Both the position numbers and the translations under genes were made by a program. Positions 16,982 to 25,433 of a stretch of 64,000 nt of DNA are shown piece by piece. Origin of the DNA: JBMNPT01 sp050943735 (GTDB lineage: Bacteria; Bacillota; Clostridia; Oscillospirales; RGIG577). How positions within the stretch are numbered: the stretch's first letter is position 1; each line of letters opens with the position of its first letter. The notes under the pieces are model-generated. The model saw only the letters and a list, made by a program, of their open reading frames with translations. It was not told the DNA's origin and ran no database searches. The DNA lies in the NCBI GenBank assembly GCA_050943735.1, contig JBMNPT010000010.1, forward strand, positions 1 to 64,000, written 5' to 3'.

Positions 16982-17576
16982 CCGGGGGACTTTGTTTATC
17001 ATATCCGGACCGTCAGGAGCCGGAAAGGGTACGGTATTGGGCCGTGTGATGCAAAATCGAGATGATTTGTTTGTTTCCATTTCCGCCACTACCCGGCAGC
17101 CCAGAGAGGGCGAGGTGGACGGTGTCAATTATTACTTCGTATCCAAAAAGCGGTTTGAGGAGATGATCGCCGCCCAGCAGGTGTTGGAGTATGCCTGTTA
17201 CTGCGGCAATTACTATGGCACTCCACTGGAAGCGGTGGAACAGCGTCTGGCCCAGGGGATGAATGTGATCCTGGAGATTGAAGTGGTGGGAGCTGCCAAA
17301 GTGAAAACCATTAAGCCGGATGCCGTATCCATTTTTATCACACCTCCCAGCATGCAGGTGCTGGAAAAGCGTCTGCGGGATCGGGGAACAGAGACCGAAG
17401 AGGTGATCCGGGGGCGGCTGGATACAGCCCGCCGGGAAATTCAGGAAATTGACAAATATGATTACATTGTGATCAACGATGAGCTGGAGACCGCTGTGGG
17501 TGAGCTGGAAACCATCATTGACAGCCAGCGGTATCGGGCGGCCAACAGAAGTGAAAGTATTAAAGGGGGATTTTGA
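16968..17576 (+). CDS. gmk: Guanylate kinase
   Basis: 202 residues. The P-loop SGPSGAGKGTV, the GMP-binding SATTRQPREGEVDGVNYYF and the lid region are all visible; it phosphorylates GMP/dGMP to the diphosphate. The ATG at 16968 (MTLNNRGTLF) gives the normal length and is preceded by GATGAGGAG. The start lies within the end of remA, so translation is coupled. Confidence 0.96.
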   Translation: MTLNNRGTLFIISGPSGAGKGTVLGRVMQNRDDLFVSISATTRQPREGEVDGVNYYFVSKKRFEEMIAAQQVLEYACYCGNYYGTPLEAVEQRLAQGMNVILEIEVVGAAKVKTIKPDAVSIFITPPSMQVLEKRLRDRGTETEEVIRGRLDTARREIQEIDKYDYIVINDELETAVGELETIIDSQRYRAANRSESIKGGF

Positions 17577-17578
17577 AT

Positions 17579-17782
17579 ATGTTGTATCCTGCAGTCAATG
17601 ATCTGGCGAAAAAAGTGGGCAATCGGTATTCGCTGGTGATTGTTACGGCCAAACGGGCCCGGCAGATTGTCAATGAGCTGGAAGAAACCGGAGAGGTGAG
17701 CGATGACAAGCCGGTGAGCACCGCAGTACATGAGTTGGCCGACGACACGATTCACTGCGTACACCATACAGCCAAAGAGTGA
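17579..17782 (+). CDS. rpoZ: RNA polymerase omega subunit
   Basis: 67 residues beginning MLYPAVNDLAKKVGNRYSLV, with the conserved TAKRARQI helix. Omega helps assemble the beta' subunit into RNA polymerase. An in-frame TTG at 17573 lies too close to the ribosome site AAGGGGG, so the ATG is chosen. It follows gmk directly, as in other Firmicutes; the coaBC gene usually found next is absent here. Confidence 0.92.
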   Translation: MLYPAVNDLAKKVGNRYSLVIVTAKRARQIVNELEETGEVSDDKPVSTAVHELADDTIHCVHHTAKE

Positions 17783-17843
17783 CAGAGAAGAGGCAGCTAG
17801 ACTGCCTTTTTTGCTGGAAAAAAACAGGAGGAGGTGACAGGGT

Positions 17844-20087
17844 ATGGTGGCAACGGTTTACGTACGAGGCACCCTCTATAAAAACGACCGGCCTTACGAT
17901 TATCAGGTGCCGTTTCAATTGGAAGAGCGCATTTCTGTGGGAAGCCGGGTCACTGTACCCTATGGAGCCGGCGACCGGCCACGCGAAGCGGTGGTGGTGG
18001 AACTGAAGGAAGAGAGCGAATACCAGGAGCTCAAAACCCTTCGCTCGCTGGTGGAGGCTGAACCGGTGTCAGGAGAGATGCTGCGGCTGGCCCGCTGGGT
18101 CAAGCGTCAGTATTTTTGCACCTTTTATGAGGCGCTGCGCCTGACGTTGCCCCCCGGTGCCTTTGTGCGCTTTGCGGGAGAGCAGGAGATTGTACGGGAC
18201 GGCAAACGGTATCGGCGTTTTGCCTGCCTGACAGAGGAGGAGTCAGCCCGGCGGTATCTGGAAGAGCTTCCGCCCAGGTATGCGGCTCAGGCGGAAGTGC
18301 TGGAGAGTCTGTTGGCGGAACGGGAACTGCCCGTCAGCTCTCTGTGCAGTCTCTCTGCGGTACAGACCCTGGTGAAAAAGGGACTGGTCACTCTGGAGGA
18401 ACGGGTGGTAGAGCGGGATCCCTATGGGGATCTGCAATGGGAACAGGAAGCTCCCAAAGAGCTGCATCTCAATCCGGAACAGGCTTCGGCCGTCCGGCAG
18501 ATGGAGCAGTGGCTGGAGGAGGATCAATCCCATACCGCTCTGCTGCATGGTGTGACCGGCAGCGGAAAGACGGTAGTTTTTCTGCAAATCATTGCCAAAG
18601 CTCTGGCTATGGGACGCAGTGCTCTTCTTTTGGTTCCGGAGATCTCTCTCACCCCCCAAATGGTGCAGGTGTTTTACCGTCAGTTTGGCAGACAGGTTGC
18701 GGTGCTGCACAGCGCCATGAGTGTGGGGGAACGCAGCGACGCCTGGCGGCAAATTCGGCGGGGAGAAAAAACCATCGTCATTGGTACCCGTATGAGTGTG
18801 TTTGCTCCGCTGGTGCGTCCAGGGGTGTTCATCATTGATGAGGAACAGGAGGGCACCTACAAATCGGAGATGGCTCCCCGTTATGACGCCAGGGAGGTAG
18901 CCGCACTGCGGAACCGATGGCATAAGGCGCTGCTGGTGCTGGCCTCTGCCACACCCAGTGTGGAGAGCTACTGGCGGGCCCGCCAGGGGGAGTATCATCT
19001 GTTGGAGCTTCCTCATCGCTATAACGGGAAGCCATTGCCGCCCACCCATATCGTGGATATGACTGCGGAGCTGAAACGGGGCAACCGCACCATGTTCTCA
19101 GACCGGCTGCTGGAAGAGCTGCGAATCAACCGGGAAAAAGGGGAGCAGAGCATTCTCTTTCTCAACCGGCGGGGGTACAGCACCTTTCTCTCCTGCCGGG
19201 AGTGTGGGTATGTGGTCACCTGTCCCAACTGCGCAGTATCCATGACCTATCACCAAGAGGGACGGATGCAGTGCCATTACTGCGGCTGCAGTCAGCCGGT
19301 GCCCCAGCGGTGCCCGGAGTGCGGCAGTCCATACATTCGGTATTTTGGAGCGGGGACCCAGCAGGTGGCGGAAAAACTTTCACAGCAACTGCCCGGCTTG
19401 CGGGTGATGCGTATGGATGCGGACACCACCGCTCACAAAGACAGCCACCGGGAACTGTTGGAGCGCTTCCGGCAGGGCGAAGCGGATGTGCTGGTGGGAA
19501 CCCAGATGGTGGTCAAAGGACTGGACATTCCCAATGTGACGCTGGTGGGGGTGCTCAACGCTGATCTCTCCCTGTATGTGGAGGACTATCGGGCGCCGCA
19601 GAACACCTTTTCGCTGATTGCTCAGGTGGTGGGCCGGTGCGGCCGGGGCCACAAGGAAGGACGTGCGGTGATTCAGACCTATACACCGGCCAATTCCACC
19701 ATTCGTTACGGGGCGGCGCAGGAGTATCTTCCTTTCTATGAAGAGGAGATTTCCATGCGCAGGCTGATGGGCTATCCTCCGTTTTGCGATCTGTGGGTAG
19801 TGACCATCACTGGAGAGGAGGAAGCTCCCACCCAGGCCGCTATACAGGCGGTGGCAGAGGCACTGCAAAAGGCCATTGCCTTCTGGGAGGGATGGAAACT
19901 CATCGGCCCCAGTCCCTGCCGGGTCAGCAGAATCAAGGGGGAATACCGGTATCGGGTGATTCTCAAGGGCCGCAGCGAAAAAAGAATGTTGGCAATGATG
20001 GACAGTCTGCTGAAAACCTTTTATAATAAACGTGAGTTCAAACAACAGCGGATTACGGTGGACCGCAATCCGTACAGCTTTGTATAA
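17844..20087 (+). CDS. priA: Primosomal protein N' (replication restart helicase PriA)
   Basis: 747 residues, typical length. An N-terminal 3'-end-binding domain precedes the helicase core: Walker A HGVTGSGKT near residue 235, DEEQEGTYK (Walker B), then two zinc-binding clusters (CRECGYVVTCPNC and CHYCGC...CPECGS) and motif VVGRCGRG. PriA reloads the replisome at stalled forks. AGGAGGAGGTGA lies upstream of the ATG. Confidence 0.97.
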   Translation: MVATVYVRGTLYKNDRPYDYQVPFQLEERISVGSRVTVPYGAGDRPREAVVVELKEESEYQELKTLRSLVEAEPVSGEMLRLARWVKRQYFCTFYEALRLTLPPGAFVRFAGEQEIVRDGKRYRRFACLTEEESARRYLEELPPRYAAQAEVLESLLAERELPVSSLCSLSAVQTLVKKGLVTLEERVVERDPYGDLQWEQEAPKELHLNPEQASAVRQMEQWLEEDQSHTALLHGVTGSGKTVVFLQIIAKALAMGRSALLLVPEISLTPQMVQVFYRQFGRQVAVLHSAMSVGERSDAWRQIRRGEKTIVIGTRMSVFAPLVRPGVFIIDEEQEGTYKSEMAPRYDAREVAALRNRWHKALLVLASATPSVESYWRARQGEYHLLELPHRYNGKPLPPTHIVDMTAELKRGNRTMFSDRLLEELRINREKGEQSILFLNRRGYSTFLSCRECGYVVTCPNCAVSMTYHQEGRMQCHYCGCSQPVPQRCPECGSPYIRYFGAGTQQVAEKLSQQLPGLRVMRMDADTTAHKDSHRELLERFRQGEADVLVGTQMVVKGLDIPNVTLVGVLNADLSLYVEDYRAPQNTFSLIAQVVGRCGRGHKEGRAVIQTYTPANSTIRYGAAQEYLPFYEEEISMRRLMGYPPFCDLWVVTITGEEEAPTQAAIQAVAEALQKAIAFWEGWKLIGPSPCRVSRIKGEYRYRVILKGRSEKRMLAMMDSLLKTFYNKREFKQQRITVDRNPYSFV

Positions 20088-20101
20088 ATGAGGAGGAAAT
20101 C

Positions 20102-20590
20102 ATGGCAATTCGCAATATTGTATTGGTGGGCGATGATACGCTGCACAAAACCTGTAAGCCGGTGACCCGGTTTGACGCCAAACTGCACCAGTTACTGGAT
20201 GACATGAGAGACACTCTGGCCGCGGCCAACGGTGTGGGATTGGCTGCGCCTCAGGTGGGGATTTTGCGCCGGGTGGTCATTGTGGACGACAATGGTACCA
20301 TTCTGGAGCTGATCAATCCGGAAATTGTGGAGGTGAGCGGTTCCCAGAACGATGTGGAAGGCTGTCTGTCGGTCCCGGGCAAATGGGGCTATGTGGAACG
20401 TCCTCAGACGGTGACGGTGCGGGCGCAGGACCGCAATGGCGAGGAATTTATCGCCACCGGGCATGATCTGACCGCGCGCTGCTTCTGTCATGAAATCGAT
20501 CACCTTACCGGACATCTGTTCACCGAGCTGGTGACAGAGTTTGTAGACATCGACCAGCTGGAGGAAAGCCGAGAAACAGAGGAGGAATAA
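20102..20590 (+). CDS. def: Peptide deformylase
   Basis: 162 residues with all three catalytic motifs: GVGLAAPQVG, EGCLSVPG (metal Cys) and HEIDHLTGHLF (HExxH). It removes the N-formyl group from new proteins, using Fe2+. It lies between priA and fmt, the enzyme that adds the formyl group to initiator tRNA, with short gaps (14 and 4 bases). Confidence 0.97.
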   Translation: MAIRNIVLVGDDTLHKTCKPVTRFDAKLHQLLDDMRDTLAAANGVGLAAPQVGILRRVVIVDDNGTILELINPEIVEVSGSQNDVEGCLSVPGKWGYVERPQTVTVRAQDRNGEEFIATGHDLTARCFCHEIDHLTGHLFTELVTEFVDIDQLEESRETEEE

Positions 20591-20594
20591 TGGC

Positions 20595-21536
20595 ATGAAA
20601 GTGCTGTTTATGGGTACGCCCGATTTTGCGGTTCCCTGTCTGCGTGCGTTGACGGAGGATCCTCATTATCAGGTAGTGGGTGTGTTCACCCAGCCGGATA
20701 AGCCCCAGGGGCGCAAAATGGTTCTCACCGCGCCTCCGGTGAAGCAATACGCGCTGGAACAGGGATATCCGGTTTTCCAGCCGGAGAAAATGAAAGATGG
20801 CACCGCTCTGGCACAAATCCAGCAATGGGCGCCTGATGTGATTGTGGTGGTGGCCTTCGGCCGCATTCTGCCCAAAGAGATTTTGGATTATCCCCCCTAT
20901 GGCTGCATCAACATCCATGGTTCTCTGCTGCCCAAGTATCGGGGAGCGGGCCCCATCCAATGGTGTGTGCTCAACGGAGAAGAATTGGCTGGCGTCACCT
21001 CCATGCAGATGGCGGAAGGGCTGGACACCGGGGATATGCTGCTGAAAACCTCTACCCCTATTGGGGAAAACGAAACGGCTGTGGAACTGTTTGACCGGCT
21101 CAAGGAACTGGCGGCAGAGAATCTGCTTCGTACATTGGAGGGGCTGAAAGCGGGGACATTGACTCCCGAGCCTCAAAAGGAGGCGGAGAGCAGCTATGCG
21201 CCCATGCTCAAAAAAGAGATGGCATTGATTGATTTTTCACAGCCCGCTCAAACAGTGCATAATCACATTCGGGGAATGAATTCGTGGCCGGTTGCCTATA
21301 CTTTTGCTGAGGGGCGCAAATTGAAGGTGTTTACCTCCCGTATGGGAGGTGACAGCAGCGCCCTGCCGGGAACGGTACTGGAGCAGGATCGGGAAAAGGG
21401 TCTGCGTGTGGCCTGTGGCCAGGGAAGTGTATGGCTGCTGGAGGCTCAGCTGGAAGGCAAAAAGCGAATGACCATAGATGCACTGCTTCGGGGATTTCCT
21501 CTGCCGCCGGGAACGGTTCTGGGACAGGGAGAATAA
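20595..21536 (+). CDS. fmt: Methionyl-tRNA formyltransferase
   Basis: 313 residues. The formyltransferase domain carries MGTPDFAVPCL, NIHGSLLPKYRGAGPI (catalytic Asn/His) and EGLDTGDML; the last ~100 residues form the C-terminal OB-like tRNA-binding domain. It formylates Met-tRNA-fMet with 10-formyl-THF. It starts four bases after def, and the two genes act at opposite ends of the formyl cycle. Confidence 0.97.
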   Translation: MKVLFMGTPDFAVPCLRALTEDPHYQVVGVFTQPDKPQGRKMVLTAPPVKQYALEQGYPVFQPEKMKDGTALAQIQQWAPDVIVVVAFGRILPKEILDYPPYGCINIHGSLLPKYRGAGPIQWCVLNGEELAGVTSMQMAEGLDTGDMLLKTSTPIGENETAVELFDRLKELAAENLLRTLEGLKAGTLTPEPQKEAESSYAPMLKKEMALIDFSQPAQTVHNHIRGMNSWPVAYTFAEGRKLKVFTSRMGGDSSALPGTVLEQDREKGLRVACGQGSVWLLEAQLEGKKRMTIDALLRGFPLPPGTVLGQGE

Positions 21537-21557
21537 CAGGAGAGTGAGGATTGCAAC

Positions 21558-22253
21558 ATGTTTTATGGCATTGATTCCACTTATATCGTATTGGTAGTGC
21601 CGGCGTTGCTGCTGGCCATGTGGGCCCAAGCGACGGTCAAGAGTACCTTTGCCCGGTACAGTCAGGTGTTTGCCCATCGGGGCTATACCGGGGCAGATGT
21701 GGCCCGGCTGGTGTTGGACCACAATGGCTTGCAGAATGTCCGAATTGAGCATGTACAGGGAAGCATGACCGATCACTATGATCCCAGGACCAATGTGGTG
21801 CGGCTGTCTGATACGGTGTATGGCAGTACCTCGGTGGCGGCCATCGGAGTGGCCACCCACGAAGTGGGGCATGCCATCCAGCACGCGGAAGGTTATTTCC
21901 CCATCAAGGTGCGTACCGCCATCATTCCGCTGACCAATTTTGGTTCGCAGCTGGCTATGCCGCTGATTTTGTTTGGGCTGCTGTTCAACAACAGCTGGCT
22001 GGCGCAGGTGGGTATTCTGTTTTTCTCGTTTGCTGTACTGTTTCAGCTGGTGACGCTGCCTGTGGAATTTAACGCCAGCGGACGGGCTTTGCGGATTTTG
22101 GACAGCACCGGTATTTTGAATGAGGAAGAGCACCGAGGAGCTCGTAAGGTACTACGGGCAGCGGCCATGACCTATGTGGCAGCTACGGTGGTGGCATTGG
22201 CGCAGTTGCTGCGGCTGATCATTCTGTTCGGCGGCCGGCGCAATCGGGAGTGA
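21558..22253 (+). CDS. Membrane zinc metallopeptidase (YugP family)
   Basis: 231 residues. An N-terminal membrane helix (LVVPALLLAMWAQATV), the zinc motif ATHEVGHAIQHAEGY (HExxH), and two or three C-terminal membrane helices match the YugP/DUF-type neutral zinc peptidases. The substrate is unknown. It is inserted between fmt and rsmB in the translation operon, a position also seen in other clostridia. Confidence 0.9.
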   Translation: MFYGIDSTYIVLVVPALLLAMWAQATVKSTFARYSQVFAHRGYTGADVARLVLDHNGLQNVRIEHVQGSMTDHYDPRTNVVRLSDTVYGSTSVAAIGVATHEVGHAIQHAEGYFPIKVRTAIIPLTNFGSQLAMPLILFGLLFNNSWLAQVGILFFSFAVLFQLVTLPVEFNASGRALRILDSTGILNEEEHRGARKVLRAAAMTYVAATVVALAQLLRLIILFGGRRNRE

Positions 22254-22267
22254 CAAGGAGGAATCAT

Positions 22268-23614
22268 ATGGCACAGCAGCCTCAGCGTGTTCTCACCGCC
22301 CGGGAAGGGGCGGTGCAGGCGTTGTACGCCACCCTGTATCAGGGGGCGTACTCCAACATACAACTGAAACAGCTGCTGCGGCAGGGGATGGATCAGCGGG
22401 AACGGGCATTCTGCACCGAACTCACCTATGGGGTGCTGCAGACCAGCACCCTGCTGGAGCATTATCTGGCTGCCTTTTCCAGCGTGCCGCTGCGCAAGCT
22501 GGACCCCTACATAAAGTTGATTCTGCTGACGGCCATCTATCAGATTTTGTATTTGGAAAGAGTGCCCGACCGGGCGGCCTGCGATGAAGCGGTCAAGCTG
22601 GCCCGGCGGTATGCCCGGCGCAATCCCAGAATTGCGGGATATGTCAATGCGGTGCTGCGGGCCGTGGTGGCTAATCGTGATGCGCTCCCACCTCTCAATG
22701 AGCCCACCAAGGAGGCTTATTGGGCCAAGCGGTATGCGCTGCCTCTGTGGCTGGTGGAGATGTGGGTCCGGCAATATGGACGGGAAACGGCCAAAGCCCT
22801 GTGCGAGGGCTGCAATACCCGCCGGGATACCGTAGTGAGAGTCAATACGCTGCGAGCCTCATTGCCTCAGGTGCAGCGGGAGCTGGAGGAGCAGGGGATT
22901 GCCTGTCAGCCGGTAGAAGGATTGCCAGAGGCTCTGCGGATTCGTTTTACGGGGGATATGGAGCAGTTGCCCGCATATCGGGAGGGACGGCTCACACCGC
23001 AGGATGTGGGTTCTCAGATCGCGGTGGCGGTGTTGGCTCCCCAGCCGGGAGAACAGGTGTTGGACCTGTGCAGTGCGCCAGGAGGGAAATCACTGCTGAT
23101 GGCCCAATATATGAAAAACAGGGGAGAAATTCAGGCCTTTGATCTCCATGAGCACAAAGTGGACATCATCCGGCGCAATGCGGCAAGGGCCGGAGTGCAA
23201 ATTCTCCGGGCCCAGTGCGGTGATATGATCCAGCTGAGGCCAGAGCTGCGGCAGAGTGCTCATCGGGTGCTGTGTGATGTGCCCTGCAGTGGACTGGGGA
23301 TCATTGCCAAAAAGCCGGATATCCGGTATAAAGCCCAGGAGGATGCGGCACAGCTTCCGCCCATTCAGCTGGCCATTTTGCGCAATGCCATGGAATATGT
23401 GAGGCCCGGCGGAGTGCTGGTCTATTCCACTTGTACTCTGAATCAGGAGGAAAATGAAGCGGTGGTACAGCAGGCTCTGCGGGAAAATACGCATTTCCGG
23501 CCTGATCTGGTGGAGTGCAGCTACCATCATATCCGGGAGAAAGGGTGGGTTACCCTGTTGCCTCATGTGTATGACAGCGATGGCTTTTTCATAGCCCGGC
23601 TGAGGAGAGAATAG
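22268..23614 (+). CDS. rsmB: 16S rRNA (cytosine(967)-C(5))-methyltransferase
   Basis: 448 residues. An N-terminal NusB-like helical RNA-binding domain (about 1-140) is followed by the Fmu-type SAM domain with DLCSAPGGKS, DVPCSGLG and the catalytic STCTLNQEENE. The ATG at 22268 follows AAGGAGG. It ends immediately before the rlmN start, so the two rRNA methyltransferases are coupled. Confidence 0.95.
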   Translation: MAQQPQRVLTAREGAVQALYATLYQGAYSNIQLKQLLRQGMDQRERAFCTELTYGVLQTSTLLEHYLAAFSSVPLRKLDPYIKLILLTAIYQILYLERVPDRAACDEAVKLARRYARRNPRIAGYVNAVLRAVVANRDALPPLNEPTKEAYWAKRYALPLWLVEMWVRQYGRETAKALCEGCNTRRDTVVRVNTLRASLPQVQRELEEQGIACQPVEGLPEALRIRFTGDMEQLPAYREGRLTPQDVGSQIAVAVLAPQPGEQVLDLCSAPGGKSLLMAQYMKNRGEIQAFDLHEHKVDIIRRNAARAGVQILRAQCGDMIQLRPELRQSAHRVLCDVPCSGLGIIAKKPDIRYKAQEDAAQLPPIQLAILRNAMEYVRPGGVLVYSTCTLNQEENEAVVQQALRENTHFRPDLVECSYHHIREKGWVTLLPHVYDSDGFFIARLRRE

Positions 23615-24682
23615 ATGGAACAGAAAGTGGATTTGAAAAGCATGCGGGAAGAGGAACTGACCGCCTATGTCACCGGGACGCTGGGACTTCCCAGATTTCG
23701 GGCGGGACAGATCTTCCAATGGCTGTATAAGGGAGTGGAATCCTTTGAGGAAATGACCAATCTCAGCCGGGAAATCCGCGCGATGCTGGAGGAAAACTGT
23801 TATATCGATGTGCTGAAAGTGGAGCAAAAACAGGTATCCACCGACGGCACCATCAAATATTTGTGGCGATTGATGGATGGAAATTTTGTGGAGAGCGTAC
23901 TCATGCAGTATAAGCATGGCAATTCCATCTGTGTGTCTACCCAGGTGGGCTGTGCCATGGGGTGCCGCTTCTGCGCCTCTACGCTGGAGGGAAAGGTGCG
24001 TAATCTCCATGCCAGTGAAATCCTGGACCAGGTGCTGTTCGCGCAGAAGGAGAGCGGCCGGCCCATTTCCAACATTGTGCTGATGGGGATTGGCGAGCCG
24101 TTGGACAACTATGACAATGTGCTCACCTTTCTTTACAATGTCAACCATGAAAAGGGCATGAACATTGGGATGCGGCACATTTCCCTTTCCACCTGCGGAC
24201 TTTGCGACCGCATTGATCAGCTGGCGGAGGAGGGGTTGGGTATTACCCTGTCCATTTCCCTGCATGCCTTCAATGATGAGGTGCGCAGTGAAATCATGCC
24301 CATCAACCGGCGGTATAACATTGCCACTCTGCTGGAGACCTGCCGGCGGTATATTGCAAAAACCGGACGGAGAATCTCTTTTGAATACACACTGATCAGC
24401 GGAAAAAATGACAGTCCCCAGCAGGCGCGCCAGCTGGCGGCTTTGCTCAGGGGGATGCTGTGCCATGTGAATCTCATTCCGGTCAATGAGGTGAAGGAAT
24501 GTGGTTTCCGGCGCAGTGATCCCAGGAGAGTGGAGCGATTCCGGCAGACCCTGGAGCAATGTGGTGTGAATGCCACAGTACGGCGGCGGCTGGGAGGAGA
24601 TATTGAAGCCAGTTGTGGTCAGCTGCGCCGCAAAGCGTCAGGCATGGCTGCGAAGGATAAAGCAGAACTGAAAGGACGGTGA
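23615..24682 (+). CDS. rlmN: 23S rRNA (adenine(2503)-C(2))-methyltransferase
   Basis: 355 residues. A radical SAM enzyme with the CxxxCxxC cluster in QVGCAMGCRFCASTLEG, the GIGEPLDNYDNV motif and the C-terminal catalytic region (QCGVNATVRRRLG). It methylates A2503 of 23S rRNA and A37 of some tRNAs. It begins right after the rsmB stop codon, and its own stop lies just before the phosphatase gene. Confidence 0.97.
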   Translation: MEQKVDLKSMREEELTAYVTGTLGLPRFRAGQIFQWLYKGVESFEEMTNLSREIRAMLEENCYIDVLKVEQKQVSTDGTIKYLWRLMDGNFVESVLMQYKHGNSICVSTQVGCAMGCRFCASTLEGKVRNLHASEILDQVLFAQKESGRPISNIVLMGIGEPLDNYDNVLTFLYNVNHEKGMNIGMRHISLSTCGLCDRIDQLAEEGLGITLSISLHAFNDEVRSEIMPINRRYNIATLLETCRRYIAKTGRRISFEYTLISGKNDSPQQARQLAALLRGMLCHVNLIPVNEVKECGFRRSDPRRVERFRQTLEQCGVNATVRRRLGGDIEASCGQLRRKASGMAAKDKAELKGR

Positions 24683-24687
24683 AGCAA

Positions 24688-25419
24688 ATGGAATATTTTG
24701 GCGCTACCCACATGGGCAAGGTGCGCAAGAGCAACGAGGATGGTTTTGCCATACTCCCTCTGGAGCAGGGGCGGCTGTTATTGATATTGTGTGATGGAAT
24801 GGGAGGAGAAAACGCTGGAGAAGTGGCCAGTGGACTGGTGATTGGAGAGATGCAGAAAAAGGCCGCCAAGGCGTTGAAAAATGTTCAGACGTTGAAGGAC
24901 GCCCGCAGTGCGCTGCGGAGCATTCTCAGCACTGCCAATAAACTGATTTATGAGCGTTCCGGTAAGAATGAAGAACTGCGGGGGATGGGAACTACCGCGG
25001 TAGCTGCCTATTTGCTGGGACAGGAGATGCTGTTTATCAATGTGGGAGATTCCCGCGGCTATCTCATTCGGGAAGGAAAGGCCCAGCAGGTGACCACCGA
25101 TCATTCGCTGGTGGAAGAAATGATTCGGCAGGGAGTTCTCACTCGGGAGGAGAGCCGCAATTATCCGGGTCGTAATATGATCACCATGGCTATTGGGACA
25201 GATCCGGCGGTTCTGCCTGATTCTTACGAGCGGATTTTGCAGCCGGGGGATCGGGTGCTGTTGTGCAGTGATGGACTGACCAACATGATTGAAGATGAGA
25301 GAATTGCAGAAATTGTGGAAGGTGCCGGTTCGGTACAGCAGGCGGTGGAACAGCTGATTGAAGAGGCCAACCGCAATGGTGGGAAAGACAACATCACCGT
25401 CATCCTGTTTGCATATTGA
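24688..25419 (+). CDS. prpC: PP2C-type serine/threonine phosphatase (PrpC/Stp)
   Basis: 243 residues with the metal-binding PP2C motifs CDGMGGENAGEVAS, NVGDSRGYLI, LCSDGLTNMI and GGKDNITVI. It reverses phosphorylation by the kinase encoded next. The ATG at 24688 is better spaced from AAAGGA than the in-frame GTG at 24679. The prpC-prkC pair is conserved in Gram-positive bacteria and couples wall signals to growth and spore germination. Confidence 0.95.
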   Translation: MEYFGATHMGKVRKSNEDGFAILPLEQGRLLLILCDGMGGENAGEVASGLVIGEMQKKAAKALKNVQTLKDARSALRSILSTANKLIYERSGKNEELRGMGTTAVAAYLLGQEMLFINVGDSRGYLIREGKAQQVTTDHSLVEEMIRQGVLTREESRNYPGRNMITMAIGTDPAVLPDSYERILQPGDRVLLCSDGLTNMIEDERIAEIVEGAGSVQQAVEQLIEEANRNGGKDNITVILFAY

Positions 25420-25433
25420 GGAGGTTCATTGCT